The position numbers and the translations under genes are program-made. 13,916 nt of DNA. Origin: Acidiferrobacteraceae bacterium. GTDB lineage: Bacteria > Pseudomonadota > Gammaproteobacteria > Arenicellales > UBA868. The stretch lies in NCBI GenBank assembly GCA_002731295.1, contig PCBE01000047.1, forward strand, positions 1 to 13,916, written 5' to 3'. The notes beneath the pieces are model-generated. The model saw only the letters and a list, made by a program, of their open reading frames with translations, did no database searches and was not told the origin of the DNA. This document shows positions 13,539 to 13,916 of the stretch, piece by piece. The stretch's first letter is position 1; every line of letters starts with the position of its first letter.

Positions 13539-13916
13539 GTGCCTGAATTCCACACCATCGAGCTGTCGATCAGAGACGATATTGCGCTGTTGACCCTGAA
13601 TCGACCGGATTCAGCGAACGCGATGAATACGCAAATGGCCGAGGAAATGCTGGCCGTACTGACCGGTCCCGAGGCGCAAGCTACCGCCGCAAGGTGCATT
13701 ATTCTGACCGGTACCGGCGGCCGAGCGTTCTGCGCCGGTGCGGATCTTAAGGAACGAAAAGGAATGACCGATACGGTCTGGATACAACAGCATGCGGTAT
13801 TTGAAACACTCGGTTTGGCGCTGATGGACCTTCAAGTGCCTTTGATCGGGGCGATTAACGGCGCCGCATTTGGCGGCGGAATGGAGATGGTGCTGGCCTG
13901 TGATTTTGCGTATGCC
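13539..13916 (+). CDS. Enoyl-CoA hydratase/isomerase family protein (partial, runs off the window)
   Basis: An open frame from GTG 13539 continues without stop to the last base, giving 126 codons of a crotonase-fold enzyme. Visible are TLNRPDSANAMN (19-30), the oxyanion/CoA loop FCAGADLKERKGM (64-76) and GGGMEMVLACD with Glu116. FCAGADLKER is the wording typical of methylglutaconyl-CoA hydratase (AUH/LiuC) types, so it differs from the FSAGWDLK of the CaiD-like protein at 7118. The second half, including the usual second catalytic glutamate, lies outside the window. The GTG lies 7 bases after the transferase stop. An in-frame ATG at 13512, overlapping the transferase by 20 bases, is an alternative start. 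It is probably cotranscribed with the transferase. Confidence 0.8.
   Translation, partial: MPEFHTIELSIRDDIALLTLNRPDSANAMNTQMAEEMLAVLTGPEAQATAARCIILTGTGGRAFCAGADLKERKGMTDTVWIQQHAVFETLGLALMDLQVPLIGAINGAAFGGGMEMVLACDFAYA

Noticed and set aside
1..13916. CRISPR array, transposase, phage or tRNA genes
   Set aside because: I saw no regularly spaced repeats, transposase motifs, terminal inverted repeats or tRNA-like folds on reading both strands; weak cases could be missed without a computed search.

Overview
The window looks like a piece of a gammaproteobacterial chromosome, probably from a free-living and possibly marine heterotroph. This rests on a family-level reading: an AcpH-type ACP phosphodiesterase, moderately GC-rich coding sequence with several GTG/TTG starts, and a dense set of acyl-CoA genes. 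I see no rRNA, tRNA, CRISPR array or transposase.

Layout. Positions 125-1730 hold a small Cys-motif protein (+) converging on a two-gene minus-strand unit (HAD phosphatase, then ACP phosphodiesterase, joined by a 4-base overlap). Positions 1731-2088 are mostly non-coding, with a possible gene fragment and an inverted repeat. From 2089 a GMC flavin oxidoreductase (+) runs tail to tail into a minus-strand pair, an acyl-CoA dehydrogenase followed by an NDP-forming acyl-CoA ligase, also joined by a 4-base overlap. A 255-base divergent intergenic region (6863-7117) with four CTAG sites separates that pair from a long plus-strand series: CaiD-like hydratase, L-carnitine dehydrogenase, dehydrocarnitine-cleaving BKACE (DUF849) enzyme, a 5'-damaged alpha/beta hydrolase, a carboxymuconolactone-decarboxylase-family protein, a beta-lactamase-related esterase, a CaiB/BaiF CoA-transferase and the first 126 codons of a second enoyl-CoA hydratase.

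How they may work together. The two divergent units can be read as one aerobic route from gamma-butyrobetaine or crotonobetaine to glycine betaine. The ligase and/or CoA-transferase would load CoA. The acyl-CoA dehydrogenase would make crotonobetainyl-CoA and the CaiD-like hydratase carnitinyl-CoA. The CoA-transferase would release carnitine, which is oxidised to 3-dehydrocarnitine and cleaved with acetyl-CoA to acetoacetate plus betainyl-CoA. The carnitine dehydrogenase, BKACE and CaiD assignments are strong by recalled sequence similarity. The roles of the ligase, acyl-CoA dehydrogenase and transferase are inferred from context. No betainyl-CoA thioesterase, transporter or regulator is visible.

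The most unusual structural signal is at about 10030. There the alpha/beta hydrolase loses its normal N-terminal third, and the DNA to its left reads, on the opposite strand, as the C-terminal end of a luciferase-like flavin monooxygenase. One deletion between two divergent genes would explain both truncations.
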